Assembly (NCBI RefSeq): GCF_019656655.1
Contig: NZ_BPMV01000001.1
Coordinates: forward strand, 620,001 to 684,000
DNA: 64,000 nucleotides
Reading direction: 5' to 3'
From: Tsukamurella sp. TY48
GTDB taxonomy: Bacteria > Actinomycetota > Actinomycetes > Mycobacteriales > Mycobacteriaceae
Part shown: positions 1 through 9,751 of the stretch, piece after piece
How positions within the stretch are numbered: the stretch's first letter is position 1
Layout of the letters: every line of letters starts with the position of its first letter
The notes under the pieces: generated by a model
Database searches by the model: none
What the model saw: only the letters and a program-made list of their open reading frames with translations
What the model was told of the DNA's origin: nothing
Made by a program: the position numbers and the translations under genes

Positions 1-31
1 GACTCCCAACGTGATCGGTGTCCTCGCGTAA
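1..31 (+). CDS. 3' end of an unidentified gene (partial)
   Basis: Reading from base 2, the frame encodes TPNVIGVLA and stops at TAA (29-31). The codons suit a high-GC actinobacterium, so this is probably the tail of a gene that starts outside the window. Nothing about its function can be seen, and the next gene starts about 140 bases further on. Confidence 0.35.
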   Translation, partial: TPNVIGVLA

Positions 32-173
32 CGCACGCGCCGCCGCACAGCGGCACTCGCGGCACGAGAACCGGTGCCCGTTGACCGGTACTGCTGGCCA
101 CTGACGCGCGGCGGCTGCGATCAACCCGATCGGAACGGTGGGCAGCAGCTCATGCGGAGCCGAGCATGAGTGC

Positions 174-668
174 ATGACCGTCACCGACGAACTGCTTGCG
201 AACAACGCCGCCTACGCCGCGAGTTTCTCGGGGCCGCTTCCACTACCTCCGGCCAAGCACGTCGCCGTCGTCGCGTGCATGGACGCGCGACTGGACGTCT
301 ACCGCGCCCTCGGCCTGAAAGAAGGTGAGGCGCACGTGATCCGCAACGCGGGCGGCGTGATCACCGAGGACCAGATCCGGTCGCTGGCGATCAGCCAGAG
401 ACTACTGGGGACCACCGAGATCATCCTGATCCATCACACCGACTGCGGGATGCTCACCTTCACAGATGATCAGTTCAAGGCCGACATCCTGGCCGATACC
501 GGCATCAAGCCCGCCTGGGCCGCCGAGGCCTTCGACGATCTGGAAGCCGATGTGCGGCAGTCCATCAAGCGGATCTCGTCCAGTCGGTTCATCCCGGCGA
601 CCACGTCACTCCGCGGTTTCGTCTTCGACGTCGCCACGGGACGCCTGCACGAGGTCGCCGCCGGCTAG
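174..668 (+). CDS. canA: Beta-carbonic anhydrase (CanA/Rv1284 type)
   Basis: This enzyme reversibly hydrates CO2 to bicarbonate in the cytoplasm. The protein is 164 residues, the size of the M. tuberculosis Rv1284 class, and begins MTVTDELLANN as that family does. An upstream in-frame ATG at 138 would add 12 unrelated residues, so the start at 174 is preferred. Zinc ligands are visible as Cys35 (in VACMDAR, with the Asp37/Arg39 dyad) and His88/Cys91 (in HHTDCG). The conserved C-terminal block SLRGFVFDVATG is present. It stands alone, followed by a hairpin at 704-723 and convergent membrane genes. Confidence 0.95.
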   Translation: MTVTDELLANNAAYAASFSGPLPLPPAKHVAVVACMDARLDVYRALGLKEGEAHVIRNAGGVITEDQIRSLAISQRLLGTTEIILIHHTDCGMLTFTDDQFKADILADTGIKPAWAAEAFDDLEADVRQSIKRISSSRFIPATTSLRGFVFDVATGRLHEVAAG

Positions 669-703
669 CGGCCGTCCTCGTTCAATGCCGCCCCAGAGTC
701 CTC

Positions 704-723
704 GGGTTTCGGCGGCGAAACCC
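704..723. terminator. Hairpin between convergent genes
   Basis: A perfect 8-bp stem (GGGTTTCG / CGAAACCC) with a GCGG loop lies between the carbonic anhydrase gene and the convergent membrane-protein gene. There is no T-run, which is usual in high-GC actinobacteria. It could serve both strands. Confidence 0.5.
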
Positions 724-761
724 CGGCGTGTCGTCTCCGAAACCGCAGTACCCGCGACGGA

Positions 762-1463
762 TTAGGGCACCCCGAGGAAATCGAGCAGGCCCCGGGCGGG
801 TTCCAGCGCCGTGGAGACGTTGGCTGCGGCGACGATCCCCGCCCCGACTGCCACGACCAGCGTCGCGAGCGCCCAGCCCCGTCGATCCTGTCGCCAATCG
901 CGCACCGCGCAGGTGAGCACCACGATCGTCAGCGCGCCGGCCATGATCACCAATACGAGGTGGTACCAGGCGAAGTCATTCACGAGGGCGTCGATCGGGG
1001 GAGACAACTCGCCTGCCGTGAGCTGGCGCCGCATCAGGCCAAGGGCTTCCGCGAGCGGACCGTCGGACTCGGAGACGCGACTGCCGAGCAGCGAGAACGC
1101 CGACGACAGCGGTGCGAGCGATCCCTGCACGTTGGCGATGAGGAGCACGGCCGGGATGAGCGCTAGCGCACGATGTCCGAGGTACAGTGCGAGCACCACG
1201 AGCAGTCCCGCGAAGACCGCCTTGACGAGGTGATAGCGCGACCAGTCGTCCACGAGTGCTCGCAGGCCCGGCGTGAGATCCGCGGTGCCTCCGGCGATGT
1301 ACGGCGGGAACTCGCGTCCCGCTCGCGCATCGAAGCCCGTCCCGACGATCTGCCGTGGCGCGACCAGGAAGCAGAACGTGAGGAATGCGGCGATTCCGAT
1401 CGCGACCGGCGGCCGTCGAATCAGGGCAGAAACTGTGCTGTCGTCCCCGCGTCCTGTGGCCAT
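762..1463 (-). CDS. Four-pass membrane protein of unknown function
   Basis: I do not recognise this 233-residue protein. It has about four hydrophobic segments (near residues 18-38, 80-120, 175-195 and 205-225), and the two inner halves share a short W-Y-H-L-V motif (DDWSRYHLVK and NDFAWYHLVL), which suggests an internal duplication. The start is ATG at 1461-1463; its first base is also the last base of the upstream gene's stop (TAATG), so translation is probably coupled. It is the last gene of a short unit on the minus strand downstream of nrdF. Confidence 0.7.
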   Translation of the reverse strand: MATGRGDDSTVSALIRRPPVAIGIAAFLTFCFLVAPRQIVGTGFDARAGREFPPYIAGGTADLTPGLRALVDDWSRYHLVKAVFAGLLVVLALYLGHRALALIPAVLLIANVQGSLAPLSSAFSLLGSRVSESDGPLAEALGLMRRQLTAGELSPPIDALVNDFAWYHLVLVIMAGALTIVVLTCAVRDWRQDRRGWALATLVVAVGAGIVAAANVSTALEPARGLLDFLGVP

Positions 1464-1960
1464 TAGAAGATCGGCGTGCCGGGCGATGCTCGGCGGATGG
1501 CTCGGAGTGCCTCGTCGAACTTGGGGCGCGTCCCGATCTGCCAGGTCACGCGGTAGCGCCGGGCCGTGGACGGCAGCCCCATCGAGGCAGCGTTCAGGCC
1601 GGCGAGAGGCAGTCGGGGCAATCCGGGCTTCACCGGCACACCCTTCACCCCCAGCACGTGGATCGTGGGGCCGAATCGTCCGCCCTGGTAGCTGCCGACG
1701 TAGATGGCCTCCACGCCTGACCATGCGAACGCGAACCCACTTCTGGGCGAACGGATCCCCTGCTCGTCGACGATCAGCGCGGTGCGGCGCACAGTCAACG
1801 TCGCCAGAACGAAGACGAAGCACACCGCGCAGAAGACCAGAACGATCCACCCCATCACCGGCGCGGAGAACGGCCCACGGATCTCGGAATCGGGTGATCC
1901 GATCATGGCGAGCGCGACGAATGCCGCCAGTGGGACGACGACGAAGTAAAGCAGCAGCAC
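1463..1960 (-). CDS. Small membrane protein with PH-like soluble domain
   Basis: A protein of about 165 residues with two transmembrane segments near the N-terminus (LLLYFVVVPLAAFVALAMI and a second run ending LATLTV). A soluble C-terminal half containing TALIVDEQGIRSP follows, which is typical of small bacterial PH-like membrane proteins. No true family assignment is made. The GTG at 1958-1960 is chosen because a later ATG (1905) would cut the first membrane helix. It begins 36 bases after nrdF and shares one base with the next gene, so the three probably form one transcript. Confidence 0.65.
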   Translation of the reverse strand: MLLLYFVVVPLAAFVALAMIGSPDSEIRGPFSAPVMGWIVLVFCAVCFVFVLATLTVRRTALIVDEQGIRSPRSGFAFAWSGVEAIYVGSYQGGRFGPTIHVLGVKGVPVKPGLPRLPLAGLNAASMGLPSTARRYRVTWQIGTRPKFDEALRAIRRASPGTPIF

Positions 1961-1995
1961 ACCGATGGTGAGCCGCTGCTTCGCTACGAAAGGAC

Positions 1996-3088
<1,093 letters not shown>

Positions 3089-3135
3089 CATCGAGCCTGT
3101 TCGGCGTGTCGCGGCACGTCCCACCACCGCCCCGG

Positions 3136-3885
3136 TCAGATCACCAGGGTCGCCAGCAGGCCTTCGATCACGGCGCGCTCGCCACGCACCTCGACCGTGT
3201 CGAGGGGCAATCGACGCCACAGCACCAGCTCCAGATCCGAGGCGGTGCCGCGCAGAGTGAGGTCGGCGGGCGCGAGAGCGTCCTCACCGCCGAGTACATC
3301 GACGCCGTCCGCACGCAGCCGCACGACCCACTCGTCGCCGGTGTCGGTGGCCACGATCGCGATCACCCTGCCCGCCAGCTCGGGCGCGAGCCCCTGCCTC
3401 CCGAGAATCAGCGGCATCTGCATCTGCGTGAGTTCGGTGATGCCGTCGGCGGCGACCGCCGGAGCGATGGCCTCCGCCCCGTCGGGCAGGGAGTTCTGCA
3501 GATCCCAGCGATGCACGGATACCTCCTGCGTCATGCGGCGCATCCAGAACCTGGCCTTCGTCCGCCCGACGAAGGCCCGGGCCGGCTCGTCGGGATCGTG
3601 CCTGCGCAGCTCGTCGAGCAGAGCCGCGACCACTCCCGCGTACCAGCCGAGCACGGCAGCACCGTCGGGTGCGTCGGAGACGTCCGGCACGAATCGATCC
3701 GTGGAATCGGCACCCGCCTGCAGGAACATGGTGGCCCATCGGTTCGCGGCGCCCGTGTGGATCACCAGGTCACGCACCGTCCACCCCGGGCAACTCGGCA
3801 CGGGCCGGCCGAGCCCCTCGGGGTCGGTAGCGGCGATGCGGGCACCGTCGGCGGCGATGGAGTCGAACCAGAGGGCAGTGGCCAT
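3136..3885 (-). CDS. MDMPI/TIGR03083-type mycothiol-linked enzyme
   Basis: A 249-residue protein of the maleylpyruvate isomerase N-terminal (DinB-like) family, whose members use or are associated with mycothiol. Family hallmarks are the N-terminal PSCPGWTVRDLVIH, the mid-protein HDPDEPARAFVGR and the metal-site helix EVSVHRWD. The C-terminal part (DLTLRGTASDLELVLWRR) matches the usual MDMPI C-terminal domain. The substrate is unknown. A close paralogue lies at 4643-5389 on the same strand, with a secreted-protein gene between them. Confidence 0.85.
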   Translation of the reverse strand: MATALWFDSIAADGARIAATDPEGLGRPVPSCPGWTVRDLVIHTGAANRWATMFLQAGADSTDRFVPDVSDAPDGAAVLGWYAGVVAALLDELRRHDPDEPARAFVGRTKARFWMRRMTQEVSVHRWDLQNSLPDGAEAIAPAVAADGITELTQMQMPLILGRQGLAPELAGRVIAIVATDTGDEWVVRLRADGVDVLGGEDALAPADLTLRGTASDLELVLWRRLPLDTVEVRGERAVIEGLLATLVI

Positions 3886-4009
3886 TCCCCGACCTTACGA
3901 GTGGCGGGCTCGTCGCACGTCGGGTTCAGTTCAGCCGTTTCGCGCGCTGTCCGGAAGGGCCGCTGCTATCGTCCGAATTCAGTATCAAACATCACGAATG
4001 GGGAATGTC

Positions 4010-4630
4010 ATGCAGCTCCGGACACTACTCGTGGCGGCCGCTTCCGTCGCGGCGGTCGCTGTTCTCGCGCCGCCCGTCGCACAGGCGGAGCCGAACAGCG
4101 TGGGGTGCGCCTCGTCGCCCGATGTCGGCCCGCCGTCGACGGCGGGCGGCCTGTTCGGCACCGCACCACTCACCTTCCCCGCACCCCTCGTCGCCGGGTG
4201 GGACCTCGGCACGGGGTTCTCGCGCGGCGCCGCAACCACTGCCTCCGCGCGCTACTCCCCCGGCGGCAATGTGATGAATCTCGTCGAGGTCGGCCGCCTG
4301 CGCGTCGAGCCCGGCAGCCACGACACGATGGGAATGGCGATCGCCTTCTCGCTGTGCCGCTTCCCGAATCCGGCGATCACGAACGACGCGTCGAAGGAGA
4401 CGGTCGATCGCCGCACCACCCCGGTCCGCTTCGGTCCGGTCGCGGGCACACGCCTCGATCTCAACGTCAACATCACCCCACAGGGAGACAAGTCCGCGGA
4501 GACGGACTGGTTCACCATCGTCGTTCTGGACACCACGCCCACGTCGTACTTCCTCGGCGGGGCGAACAAGGCCAACGCCGAGGCGCGGGGCAAGGTCGAC
4601 GCAGTGATCCGGGAGCTGCGCGTTCGTTAG
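4010..4630 (+). CDS. Secreted protein of unknown function
   Basis: A 206-residue protein with a clear Sec signal peptide (MQLRTLLVAAASVAAVAVLAP, cleavage after AQA) and two cysteines in the mature part. The start at 4010 has GGGGAA six bases upstream; an in-frame ATG at 3998 is possible but overlaps that site. I do not recognise the mature domain. The C-terminal helix (NKANAEARGKVDAVIRELRVR, with one residue more than needed trimmed by eye) looks amphipathic. It converges on, and lies between, two MDMPI-family paralogues. Confidence 0.75.
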   Translation: MQLRTLLVAAASVAAVAVLAPPVAQAEPNSVGCASSPDVGPPSTAGGLFGTAPLTFPAPLVAGWDLGTGFSRGAATTASARYSPGGNVMNLVEVGRLRVEPGSHDTMGMAIAFSLCRFPNPAITNDASKETVDRRTTPVRFGPVAGTRLDLNVNITPQGDKSAETDWFTIVVLDTTPTSYFLGGANKANAEARGKVDAVIRELRVR

Positions 4631-4642
4631 GTTCCTCAGTGC

Positions 4643-5389
4643 CTAGGTGATTCGCACGGCATCGAGCAGGGCCTCGGCCACTGCGCGGTCGCCGTGGATG
4701 TCGAGTGCGCCCAGGGGCACGCGCCGCCACAGCGCGAGATACAGATCCGAGGCGTCACCGCGCAACGCCACATCGGCCTTCGCGTGGCCGTGCGCGAGTG
4801 CGAGCGAGTCCTGCGCCAGGGTGAAGGTCCATTCGGCATCGTCGCGATCGGTTCCGTGCAGGTGGACGGTGCGCCCGGCGAGTTCGGCGGGCAACCCCGG
4901 TCCACGGGAGAGGAACCGCGGGGCGAAGACCTCGGCCCACTCCGCGACGCCGTCGGCGGCGAGCAGCGAATCGACGGGATGTGCCGCAGCCGAAGCATTC
5001 TCGCCGTCCCATCGGTGCACCGCCGTCTCGTGGGCCTGGCGTCGCATCCAGAACCGCGCGGTGGTGCGGCCCGCGAAGTAGCGGGCGGGCTCATCGGGGT
5101 CGTGCCGGCGGAGCTCATCCACCAGGCCCGTCAACCGGTCGCGGTACCAGTCGGTCACGGCCGGGCCGTGCGGCGCATCGTCCTCGATCGGCGCGAACCG
5201 CTCCGTCGAGTCCGGGCCGGTCACGAGGAAGGTCGCAGCCCATCGGTGCACCGCGCCGAGGTGCACGATCAGATCGCGCACCGTCCAGCCGGGGCAACTC
5301 GGCACATCCTCCCCGAGACGCTCGGCGGGTGTTGCCGCGACGGCCGCGCCGTCGCGTTCGAGTGCGGCGATCCAATCGTTCGGGCCCAT
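4643..5389 (-). CDS. MDMPI/TIGR03083-type mycothiol-linked enzyme, paralogue
   Basis: A 248-residue paralogue of the protein at 3136-3885. It shares PSCPGWTVRDLIVHLGA, HDPDEPARYFAGRT, ARFWMRR and the metal-site helix ETAVHRWDGEN, so the two probably arose by local duplication. The start is ATG at 5387-5389 (MGPNDW...); a second ATG directly before it is equally possible. Longer starts would overlap the divergent Lon-N gene. The reaction is unknown: the family acts on small electrophiles with mycothiol, but most members are uncharacterised. Confidence 0.83.
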   Translation of the reverse strand: MGPNDWIAALERDGAAVAATPAERLGEDVPSCPGWTVRDLIVHLGAVHRWAATFLVTGPDSTERFAPIEDDAPHGPAVTDWYRDRLTGLVDELRRHDPDEPARYFAGRTTARFWMRRQAHETAVHRWDGENASAAAHPVDSLLAADGVAEWAEVFAPRFLSRGPGLPAELAGRTVHLHGTDRDDAEWTFTLAQDSLALAHGHAKADVALRGDASDLYLALWRRVPLGALDIHGDRAVAEALLDAVRIT

Positions 5390-5429
5390 CATGATCGCGA
5401 CGATACCGCCGAAGGGGCATGCTGGAGCC

Positions 5430-6047
5430 GTGACCGAACTGCCGATGTTCCCGTTGGGCGCCGTGCTGCTGCCGGGTGAGGAGCTGCCGTTGCGCATCTT
5501 CGAACCGCGCTACCGGCGGCTGGTGGAGCACTGCCTGGCGACCGACGGCCGGTTCGGCGTCGTCCTGATCGAACGCGGCAGCGAGGTGGGCGGCGGCGAC
5601 GTCCGCACCGATGTTGGCACCGTCGCGCAGATCGACCGCTACGTGCGCCGGATGGGTGGCGAGTTCACTCTGGTGTGCCGCGGCACGGAGCGGATCCGGG
5701 TACGGAGCTGGCTCCCCGAGGACCCGTACCCGCTCGCCGAGGCGGAGCCGTGGCCCGACGAGGTGCAGCCCGCCGTCGACCTCATCCCCCTGCTCGGCAA
5801 ACGCGACGAGATCGAACGCCTCGCCGCGCAACTCGCGCGCCGCGAAGGGGCCAAGCCGCGACGGTGGCCCAAGCTCAAGCTCCCCGAGAATCGGGTGGAG
5901 CGCAGCTACTTCCTCGCCCGCGCGCTGCCGCTGTCCGATGCCGATCGGCACCGGGCCCTCGCGGCGCCGGGGCCGGCCGATCGGATTCGCCTGCTCACCG
6001 ATGCACTCGACGATGTGATCGCCTCGCTGCGGTTCCGCCTGCAGTAG
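5430..6047 (+). CDS. Lon N-terminal (LON_substr_bdg) domain protein
   Basis: A stand-alone Lon substrate-binding domain protein of about 205 residues, without ATPase or protease domains. The N-terminal LPMFPLGAVLLPGEELPLRIFEPRYR is diagnostic. GTG at 5430 is preferred because the family starts directly before ELPMFPLG; an ATG at 5391 would overlap the divergent gene's start. The C-terminal helical part has the usual DRIRLLTDAL segment. Such proteins are widespread in actinobacteria and their role is not established. Confidence 0.88.
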   Translation: MTELPMFPLGAVLLPGEELPLRIFEPRYRRLVEHCLATDGRFGVVLIERGSEVGGGDVRTDVGTVAQIDRYVRRMGGEFTLVCRGTERIRVRSWLPEDPYPLAEAEPWPDEVQPAVDLIPLLGKRDEIERLAAQLARREGAKPRRWPKLKLPENRVERSYFLARALPLSDADRHRALAAPGPADRIRLLTDALDDVIASLRFRLQ

Positions 6048-6113
6048 CGCGGAGTCGACCGTCCGGCGCCGCCGTGTCCGGTGCGATCGCCGCGGTGTCA
6101 TTAAGCTGAGCCC

Positions 6114-6623
6114 GTGCAGCTCAGTGACTTCAACGCTCTCGACTCCCGCGACGCCGCGCGCCTCGTGCGCGTGTGGGCGGCGGTTCCGGCCTGGGCCGAT
6201 GCGGTCGTGGCCGCCCGGCCCTACGGGTCGACCGCGGAGCTGGTCGAGCACGCCTCGGCGTTGTCCGCGGAGTGGACTGCCGAGGATCTGGACGCGGCTC
6301 TCGCCCACCACCCGCGAATCGGTCAGCGGGCCACCGGTAACGACGCCGACGCACGCGCCTCGGCCTCGGAGCAGGCCGCGGTGTCCGATGCCGATACCGC
6401 GGTGCGGGCGGAGATCGCCGCCGCCAATGCCGCCTACGAATCTCGTTTCGGCCGTGTCTTCCTGGTGCGTGCGGCGGGACGATCAGCACAGGAGATCCTC
6501 GTGGAGGCGCAACGACGACTGACGAACGACGACGCGACGGAGATCGCCGAGGGACTCGACGCGCTCCGCGAGATCGCCACCCTGCGCATGCGATCCGATC
6601 TACCCGAGGAGGCCACCGCATGA
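6114..6623 (+). CDS. uraD: OHCU decarboxylase (UraD)
   Basis: Converts 2-oxo-4-hydroxy-4-carboxy-5-ureidoimidazoline to S-allantoin, the last step of urate breakdown. The 169-residue protein carries the catalytic motif HPRIG (in ALAHHPRIGQ), the YESRFGRVFLV block and the C-terminal ALREIATLRMRSDL helix. The start is GTG at 6114. Its stop overlaps the uraH start (ATGA). This copy keeps the active-site histidine, unlike the UraD-like domain fused to the permease at 9752-11674. Confidence 0.93.
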   Translation: MQLSDFNALDSRDAARLVRVWAAVPAWADAVVAARPYGSTAELVEHASALSAEWTAEDLDAALAHHPRIGQRATGNDADARASASEQAAVSDADTAVRAEIAAANAAYESRFGRVFLVRAAGRSAQEILVEAQRRLTNDDATEIAEGLDALREIATLRMRSDLPEEATA

Positions 6624-6940
6624 GCCATCTGACCACGCACATCCTGGATTCGGTAGCGGGCGCCCCCGCCGCCGACGTGGAGGCGGTGCTCGCGCGCGCC
6701 GACGGGACGGAGATCGATCGCGGCCGTACCGATTCCGACGGACGGCTGGCACTCGGGCCCGAGCACCTGCCCGACGGCGACTACCTGCTGCGGTTCGAGA
6801 CCGGCCGGTACTTCGCGGACACCGGGCAGGAGAGCTTCCACCCGTTCGTGATGATCGCCTTCACCGTGGCGGGCCTTCCCCACTATCACGTTCCGCTGCT
6901 GCTCAGCCCGTTCTCGTACACCACCTACCGGGGCAGCTGA
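6620..6940 (+). CDS. uraH: 5-hydroxyisourate hydrolase (transthyretin-like)
   Basis: Hydrolyses 5-hydroxyisourate to OHCU. The 106-residue protein has the family start THILDSVAGAPA, the ETGRYFADTG segment, the H-Y-H-V-P-LLLSPFSY block and the diagnostic C-terminal YRGS. It is translationally coupled to uraD. Between it and hpxO is an 80-base gap that could hold a weak promoter. Confidence 0.96.
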   Translation: MSHLTTHILDSVAGAPAADVEAVLARADGTEIDRGRTDSDGRLALGPEHLPDGDYLLRFETGRYFADTGQESFHPFVMIAFTVAGLPHYHVPLLLSPFSYTTYRGS

Positions 6941-7019
6941 CCGCCGCGGAAACATCGTCGTAATCCCCTGGGCCCGATCGGAAATACCCGTGTGACACGG
7001 CCCGCATAGCGTGCTGGAC

Positions 7020-8210
7020 ATGAAGGTCATCATCATCGGCGCGGGCGTGGGCGGAACCAGCGCCGGCATCGCCCTGCGCCGGCTCGGACACGACGTGACG
7101 ATCTACGACAAGATGCGGGAGAACCGGCCGGTGGGCGCCGCGCTGTCGCTGTGGTCCAACGGTGTGAAGGTGCTCAACTGGCTGGGGCTGCCGGACCGGG
7201 TCGCGGCGCTGGGCGGCGATATGGCGACGATGGCCTACCTCGACGGTCACAGCGGTGAGCAGTTGTGCCGGTTCAGCCTCGCCCCTGTGACCGCGCAGAC
7301 GGGCCAGAAGCCCTATCCCGTGGCCCGGGCCGATCTGCAGGCCCTGCTGATGGACACCTTCGGGATGGATCGGATCCATCTGGGCAGGCAGCTGGTCGAC
7401 GTGGCGGACGACGGGACCACCGTGACCGCGACCTTCGCCGACGGCAGTACGGACACCGCCGACATGCTGATCGGCGCCGACGGGGCCCGGTCGACGGTGC
7501 GCGATTACGTGACACCGGAGGGCGCACCGCGGATCGAACGGAAGTACTCCGGCTACACCAACTTCAACGGACTCGTGCCGCTGTCCGCGGAGATCGGGCC
7601 ACCGGATCAGTGGACCACCTACGTCGCGGAGGGCAAGCGCGCCGCCGTGATGCCGATCGCGGGCGATCGCTTCTACTTCTGGTTCGACGTCCCCCAGGAG
7701 CACGGACTCCCGTACGACCCGTCCGACGGGATCGCGCCCCTGCGTGCGGCGTTCGACGACTGGGCGCCGGGAGTGCAGGCCCTGCTGGCGAGCATCGACC
7801 CCGCGACCTCGATCAACCGGGTCGAGATCTGGGACATCGATCCGTTCCACACGTGGGTGCGGGGGCGGGTCGCGATCCTCGGCGATGCCGCGCACAACAC
7901 GGCCCCCGATATCGGCCAGGGCGCGTGCTCGGCCCTGGAGGACTCCTTCGCGTTGGGCATCGCGGTCGCGACCAACACCGTCTCGGTGCAGGACACGCTG
8001 CTGCGGTACCAGAAGATCCGGTCCGAGCGGGCGGGCGATCTCGTTCTGCGCGCCCGCAAGCGCGGCGATGAGACGCACGCCTTCGATCCTCAGGTCACGC
8101 AGGCCTGGTACGACGGACTCCGGGGCGCCGACGGTGCCGGGATCATCCGCGGGATCGTCGGCAACATCGAGGACAGTCCGGTCAACCTGGGCGGCGGCGT
8201 CCTCGACTGA
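7020..8210 (+). CDS. hpxO: FAD-dependent urate hydroxylase HpxO
   Basis: A flavoprotein monooxygenase that oxidises urate to 5-hydroxyisourate, replacing cofactor-free uricase. The 396-residue protein begins with the FAD-binding GAGVGGTSAGIALRR motif and contains the family blocks KPVGAA-like RPVGAALSLWSNG, PYPVARADLQ, DQWTTYVAEGKR, and GDAAHNTAPDIGQGACSALED (second FAD motif). It reads closely along recalled Klebsiella HpxO. ATG at 7020 places the FAD motif as in that family; the GTG at 7011 adds three residues. The stop codon abuts that of convergent xdhC with no gap. Confidence 0.92.
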   Translation: MKVIIIGAGVGGTSAGIALRRLGHDVTIYDKMRENRPVGAALSLWSNGVKVLNWLGLPDRVAALGGDMATMAYLDGHSGEQLCRFSLAPVTAQTGQKPYPVARADLQALLMDTFGMDRIHLGRQLVDVADDGTTVTATFADGSTDTADMLIGADGARSTVRDYVTPEGAPRIERKYSGYTNFNGLVPLSAEIGPPDQWTTYVAEGKRAAVMPIAGDRFYFWFDVPQEHGLPYDPSDGIAPLRAAFDDWAPGVQALLASIDPATSINRVEIWDIDPFHTWVRGRVAILGDAAHNTAPDIGQGACSALEDSFALGIAVATNTVSVQDTLLRYQKIRSERAGDLVLRARKRGDETHAFDPQVTQAWYDGLRGADGAGIIRGIVGNIEDSPVNLGGGVLD

Positions 8211-9026
8211 CTACCCCAGGGCGATCAGCTCGGCCGCGATCGACACGGCGATCGCGGCCGGCCCGCTGGCGCCGATCGCCATGCCCACCGGCGAGCGGAG
8301 TCGCGCGACCTCCGCAGCGGTGAGCTCCCCCGCGAGCGCGGCGCGATGGCCCTGCCCGGTGGCGGCCGATCCCAGTGCTCCCACGTAGCCGAGACCGCTG
8401 CGCAGCGCCTCCGCGAGAACGTCTGTGGCGTAGCGCTCGTCGTGCGTCAGCAGCACGAGTGCATCGGCGGGACCGGCCTGCGCCTCCGCGAGCACCCGGT
8501 CGGGCCAGCCACAGATCACCTCGTCGGCCTCGTCCACCTGAAGTCGGGTGGCGAACGCGGGACGCGGGTCGATCACCACCACCCGGTAGCCCAGCGGTCC
8601 CGCGAGCCCGGCCAGGGCCGCCGCGAGACTGGTCGCGCCCACCAGGAACAGTCGCCGCCGGGGCTCGCACCTGCCGCTGCGCGCGGCGATGGCGGCGAGA
8701 GTGGAATCCGGGTCGAGCACCGGGAATCGCTCGATACCGATCCGCAGCGTGCCGCCGCACGTGGTGGCGGCGAACGGGCCACCACCGGGGCCGTACGTCC
8801 GCGTGCGCGGGCGGCCGTCGGCGAGCACCCGATGCGCCGCGGCCACCACATCGCCCTCCACGCATCCGGCGGAGACGGTGCCCACCACTCCGTGCTCCCA
8901 CACCAGCAGCTGCTCGCCGACGGGCAGCGGCGCGGGGCGGGTGACCTCGTCGATGGTCGCCACCGCGATGTCTCCGGAGGCCGCGGTCACCGCTCGCCGG
9001 AAGGATTCCGGGAGAAGGCGGTTCAT
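8211..9026 (-). CDS. xdhC: XdhC/CoxI-family Moco maturation factor
   Basis: Binds and sulfurates molybdenum cofactor for insertion into xanthine dehydrogenase. The 271-residue protein has the N-terminal XdhC/CoxI domain (GTVSAGCVEGDVV) and a C-terminal Rossmann-like domain with LTHDERYATDVLAEAL and YVGALGS. Its start overlaps the stop of the mocA-like gene (ATGA), so the two maturation factors are co-translated. Its target is most likely the molybdoenzyme at 15362-17977. Confidence 0.9.
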   Translation of the reverse strand: MNRLLPESFRRAVTAASGDIAVATIDEVTRPAPLPVGEQLLVWEHGVVGTVSAGCVEGDVVAAAHRVLADGRPRTRTYGPGGGPFAATTCGGTLRIGIERFPVLDPDSTLAAIAARSGRCEPRRRLFLVGATSLAAALAGLAGPLGYRVVVIDPRPAFATRLQVDEADEVICGWPDRVLAEAQAGPADALVLLTHDERYATDVLAEALRSGLGYVGALGSAATGQGHRAALAGELTAAEVARLRSPVGMAIGASGPAAIAVSIAAELIALG

Positions 9027-9616
9027 CGTGCACCCCCGATCGGAACCGGCCGGTCGATATCGAGGCCGGTGGCGAGGTCCCCGCAGTCGATCAGCTCGGT
9101 GGTCTCGGGGAGGTGCGGTCCCAGGCCCCGGTCCGCATCCCGGGGGCCCGCGCCGAGCAGTGCTGCGATGAGCGGCTCCCGGTGCCGTGCCGCGAGATAC
9201 ACCGGGTGCCCGGGTACGCCGTCGTACTCCGCACGCGCCGTGCCGCCTTCGGACCTGCGCCCGGCGCGGATCACGCGGCGCACGCACTGCGCCCCGATGT
9301 CGGGGGTGTCGACCAGCCCGACGACCACGTCGCCGCGGGCGCGTGCGAGACCCGCCGCCACCGAACGGCTCAGCCCCACCGACCAGTCGCCGGCCACCAC
9401 GATCTCGGCGCCGGGGATGTGCGCCGTGGGATCGGCTCCGAGCACCACCAGGACTCGCGTGCATCCACCGTCGGCCAGTGCGCGCACCGCGGTTCGTGCC
9501 CATCGGCCGCCTGCCGCTCGCACCTTGGGCATGCCGAACCGAGTTCCCGCACCGGCGGCGAGCAGCACCCCGGTGAGGCGCGGTTCCGCCTGTTCGGCGA
9601 GCAGTTCGATCGGCAT
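9023..9616 (-). CDS. mocA: MocA-like molybdenum cofactor cytidylyltransferase
   Basis: A nucleotidyltransferase, probably adding CMP to molybdopterin for the xanthine dehydrogenase. The 197-residue protein has the signature LAAGAGTRFGMPK near the N-terminus, VAGDWSVGLSRSVAAGL, and the metal-binding LVDTPDIGAQ where family members usually read D-M/Q-P. GHPV (in VPGHPVYL) is also conserved. The start is ATG at 9614-9616; the divergent permease begins 136 bases away. It pairs with xdhC. Confidence 0.85.
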   Translation of the reverse strand: MPIELLAEQAEPRLTGVLLAAGAGTRFGMPKVRAAGGRWARTAVRALADGGCTRVLVVLGADPTAHIPGAEIVVAGDWSVGLSRSVAAGLARARGDVVVGLVDTPDIGAQCVRRVIRAGRRSEGGTARAEYDGVPGHPVYLAARHREPLIAALLGAGPRDADRGLGPHLPETTELIDCGDLATGLDIDRPVPIGGAR

Positions 9617-9751
9617 CGCCGCAGTGTAGGCACGGTTCCGCCGGCCTCGCGCGGCGCTTGTGCGATCCTCCAAAGGCCGGCGGGGCGGGGCTCCACTTTT
9701 CGTTTCTCCGGCACACGCGCGCCGTGGCGAACCGGGTGCACTCTGGGCGGC

